NCBI RefSeq assembly: GCF_030811475.1
Contig: NZ_JAUSQV010000001.1
Coordinates: 3,421,001 to 3,485,000, forward strand
Direction: 5' to 3'
DNA from: Nakamurella flavida
GTDB taxonomy: Bacteria; Actinomycetota; Actinomycetes; Mycobacteriales; Nakamurellaceae
Length of the DNA: 64,000 nt
Every line of letters begins with the position of its first letter. Position 1 is the stretch's first letter. Of the stretch, positions 63,318 to 64,000 are shown one piece after another. Below the pieces are notes generated by a model, which made no database searches, was not told the origin of the DNA, and worked only from the letters and a program-made list of their open reading frames with translations. The translations under genes were made by a program, and so were the position numbers.

Positions 63318-63911
63318 ATGACGCAACTCGCCGTCTTCGCCGCCGATGTCGTCGCCATCGGCCTGCTCACCTTCGCCCTGTACTTCCCGCGCCACCGGCG
63401 CCGCGATCTGGTCGTCTCGTTCATCGGGGTGAACGTCGGCGTGCTGGCGGTGGCCGGGGTGCTGGCCACGACCACGATCGGCGCCGGGGTCGGGCTCGGC
63501 CTGTTCGGGGTGCTGTCGATCATCCGGCTGCGCAGCACCGAACTGGAACAGCACGAGGTCGCCTACTACTTCTCGGCCCTGGCTCTCGGCCTGCTGGCCG
63601 GGCTGTCCACCGCCGCGCCCTGGATCACCCTGAGCCTGATGGCGATGATCCTGGTCGTCATGTTCGTCGGCGACCACCCACGGATGCTGCCGCGCTACCG
63701 CCACCAGGTGGTCGTGCTGGACCGGGCCATCCCCGACGAGGCTCAGCTCGTCGCCCACCTCGAGCAGATGCTGGGCGGGCGGGTTCACCGCGTCGTCGTG
63801 CAGAAGCTCGACCTGGTCAACGAGACGACCACCGTCGAGGTGCGGTACGAGATCGGCCGCCGGGTGAGCACCGCGACGCCGCAGGAGCTCACCGAGGCGT
63901 TCGCCCGGTGA
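63318..63911 (+). CDS. DUF4956 membrane protein
   Basis: A protein of 197 residues with four TM segments in the N-terminal part (VVAIGLLTFALYFP, LVVSFIGVNVGVLAVAGVL, the glycine-rich GAGVGLGLFGVLSIIRLRSTEL, LSLMAMILVVMFVG) and a soluble C-terminus. DUF4956 genes are usually next to VTC-type polyphosphate-polymerase genes, and here one follows immediately. The ATG at 63318 has AGGAGG about 7 bases before. The stop overlaps the next gene. Confidence 0.85.
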   Translation: MTQLAVFAADVVAIGLLTFALYFPRHRRRDLVVSFIGVNVGVLAVAGVLATTTIGAGVGLGLFGVLSIIRLRSTELEQHEVAYYFSALALGLLAGLSTAAPWITLSLMAMILVVMFVGDHPRMLPRYRHQVVVLDRAIPDEAQLVAHLEQMLGGRVHRVVVQKLDLVNETTTVEVRYEIGRRVSTATPQELTEAFAR

Positions 63912-64000
63912 GTACCGCCCTGCGCACCCGTTGTCCGGTGGAGACTCTCGACCCGATCGGGCTTGCCGAGCTGCTCGAGAACGCGGCCCTGCAGGAGCGG
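63908..64000 (+). CDS. VTC-domain protein, 3' partial
   Basis: The GTG at 63908 overlaps the DUF4956 stop (GTGA) and encodes STALRTRCPVETLDPIGLAE before the window ends at residue 31 (ending LQER). The pattern PIGLAELLENAALQER matches the start of bacterial VTC domain proteins, whose next residues are usually D-R-K-Y. These may make or bind polyphosphate at the membrane. The assignment rests on 31 residues plus the DUF4956 neighbour. Confidence 0.7.
   Translation, partial: MSTALRTRCPVETLDPIGLAELLENAALQER

Overview
The window is GC-rich chromosomal DNA. It has dense four-base ATGA/GTGA gene overlaps, many GTG starts, F420-type and Pat-type genes and short intergenic gaps. This points to an actinomycete, perhaps near the Nakamurellales/Geodermatophilales, but I cannot fix the genus from sequence alone.

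Layout. (1) 1-8.7 kb: a plus-strand purine/ureide block: a DUF6986 aldolase-like gene cut by the left edge, glycerate kinase, allantoinase, allantoicase, then 5-oxoprolinase pxpABC and a biotin carboxylase. (2) 8.7-13.1 kb: an aromatic/histidinol-phosphate aminotransferase, divergent acetoacetyl-CoA synthetase plus a lipoprotein, then tRNA-Ser(GCT) and tRNA-Arg(ACG). (3) 13.1-22.98 kb: a genomic island of about 9.9 kb integrated in the tRNA-Arg gene, with a 42-bp att repeat at each end. It holds a tyrosine integrase split by an IS481-family element (6-bp target duplication CCTAGC), a VapBC45-like toxin-antitoxin pair, an IS110 remnant, a two-gene unit of a membrane protein and a TIR-zinc ribbon protein, an IS256 remnant, and a DUF262-DUF1524-RAMA (GmrSD-like, type IV restriction) protein. 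(4) 23.1-30.6 kb: a tightly coupled five-gene module SWIM / DUF5691 / MoxR AAA+ / DUF5682 / VWA. (5) 30.6-36.2 kb, minus strand: a signal peptidase I fused to a LamG-like domain, a TasA/SipW-cognate-type surface protein, and a GAF-EAL-PAS-GGDEF cyclic-di-GMP enzyme. (6) 36.6-39.4 kb: an MBL-fold hydrolase, an aldo/keto reductase and an unusual GC-rich repeat array. (7) 39.4-49.1 kb: a nine-gene catabolic operon (two ACMSD-type amidohydrolases, FMN hydroxyacid dehydrogenase, Rieske protein, HpcH aldolase, phosphotriesterase-family lactonase, ferredoxin, ferredoxin reductase, MFS permease) followed by a convergent GntR/FCD regulator. (8) 49.3-52.1 kb: a two-RCK potassium channel with a DUF6394 membrane protein, and an F420-type nitroreductase. 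(9) 52.2-60.7 kb: a radical SAM / CDP-alcohol phosphatidyltransferase / YnjBCD-like ABC transporter operon, convergent with a mercuric-reductase-like flavoprotein and a methyltransferase. (10) 60.8-64 kb: a zinc alcohol dehydrogenase, a small ATPase, an unlisted 58-residue ORF, DUF4956, and the start of a VTC-domain gene cut by the right edge.

How it fits together. The left block would take allantoin through allantoate to ureidoglycolate, with glycerate kinase completing glyoxylate assimilation. The island is a typical tRNA-borne defence/TA cargo in which the recombinase is now broken, so it is probably immobilised. The SipW-like/TasA-like pair beside a cyclic-di-GMP enzyme suggests a regulated surface or matrix fibre. 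The catabolic operon looks like a complete inducible pathway for an unidentified ring or lactone substrate.
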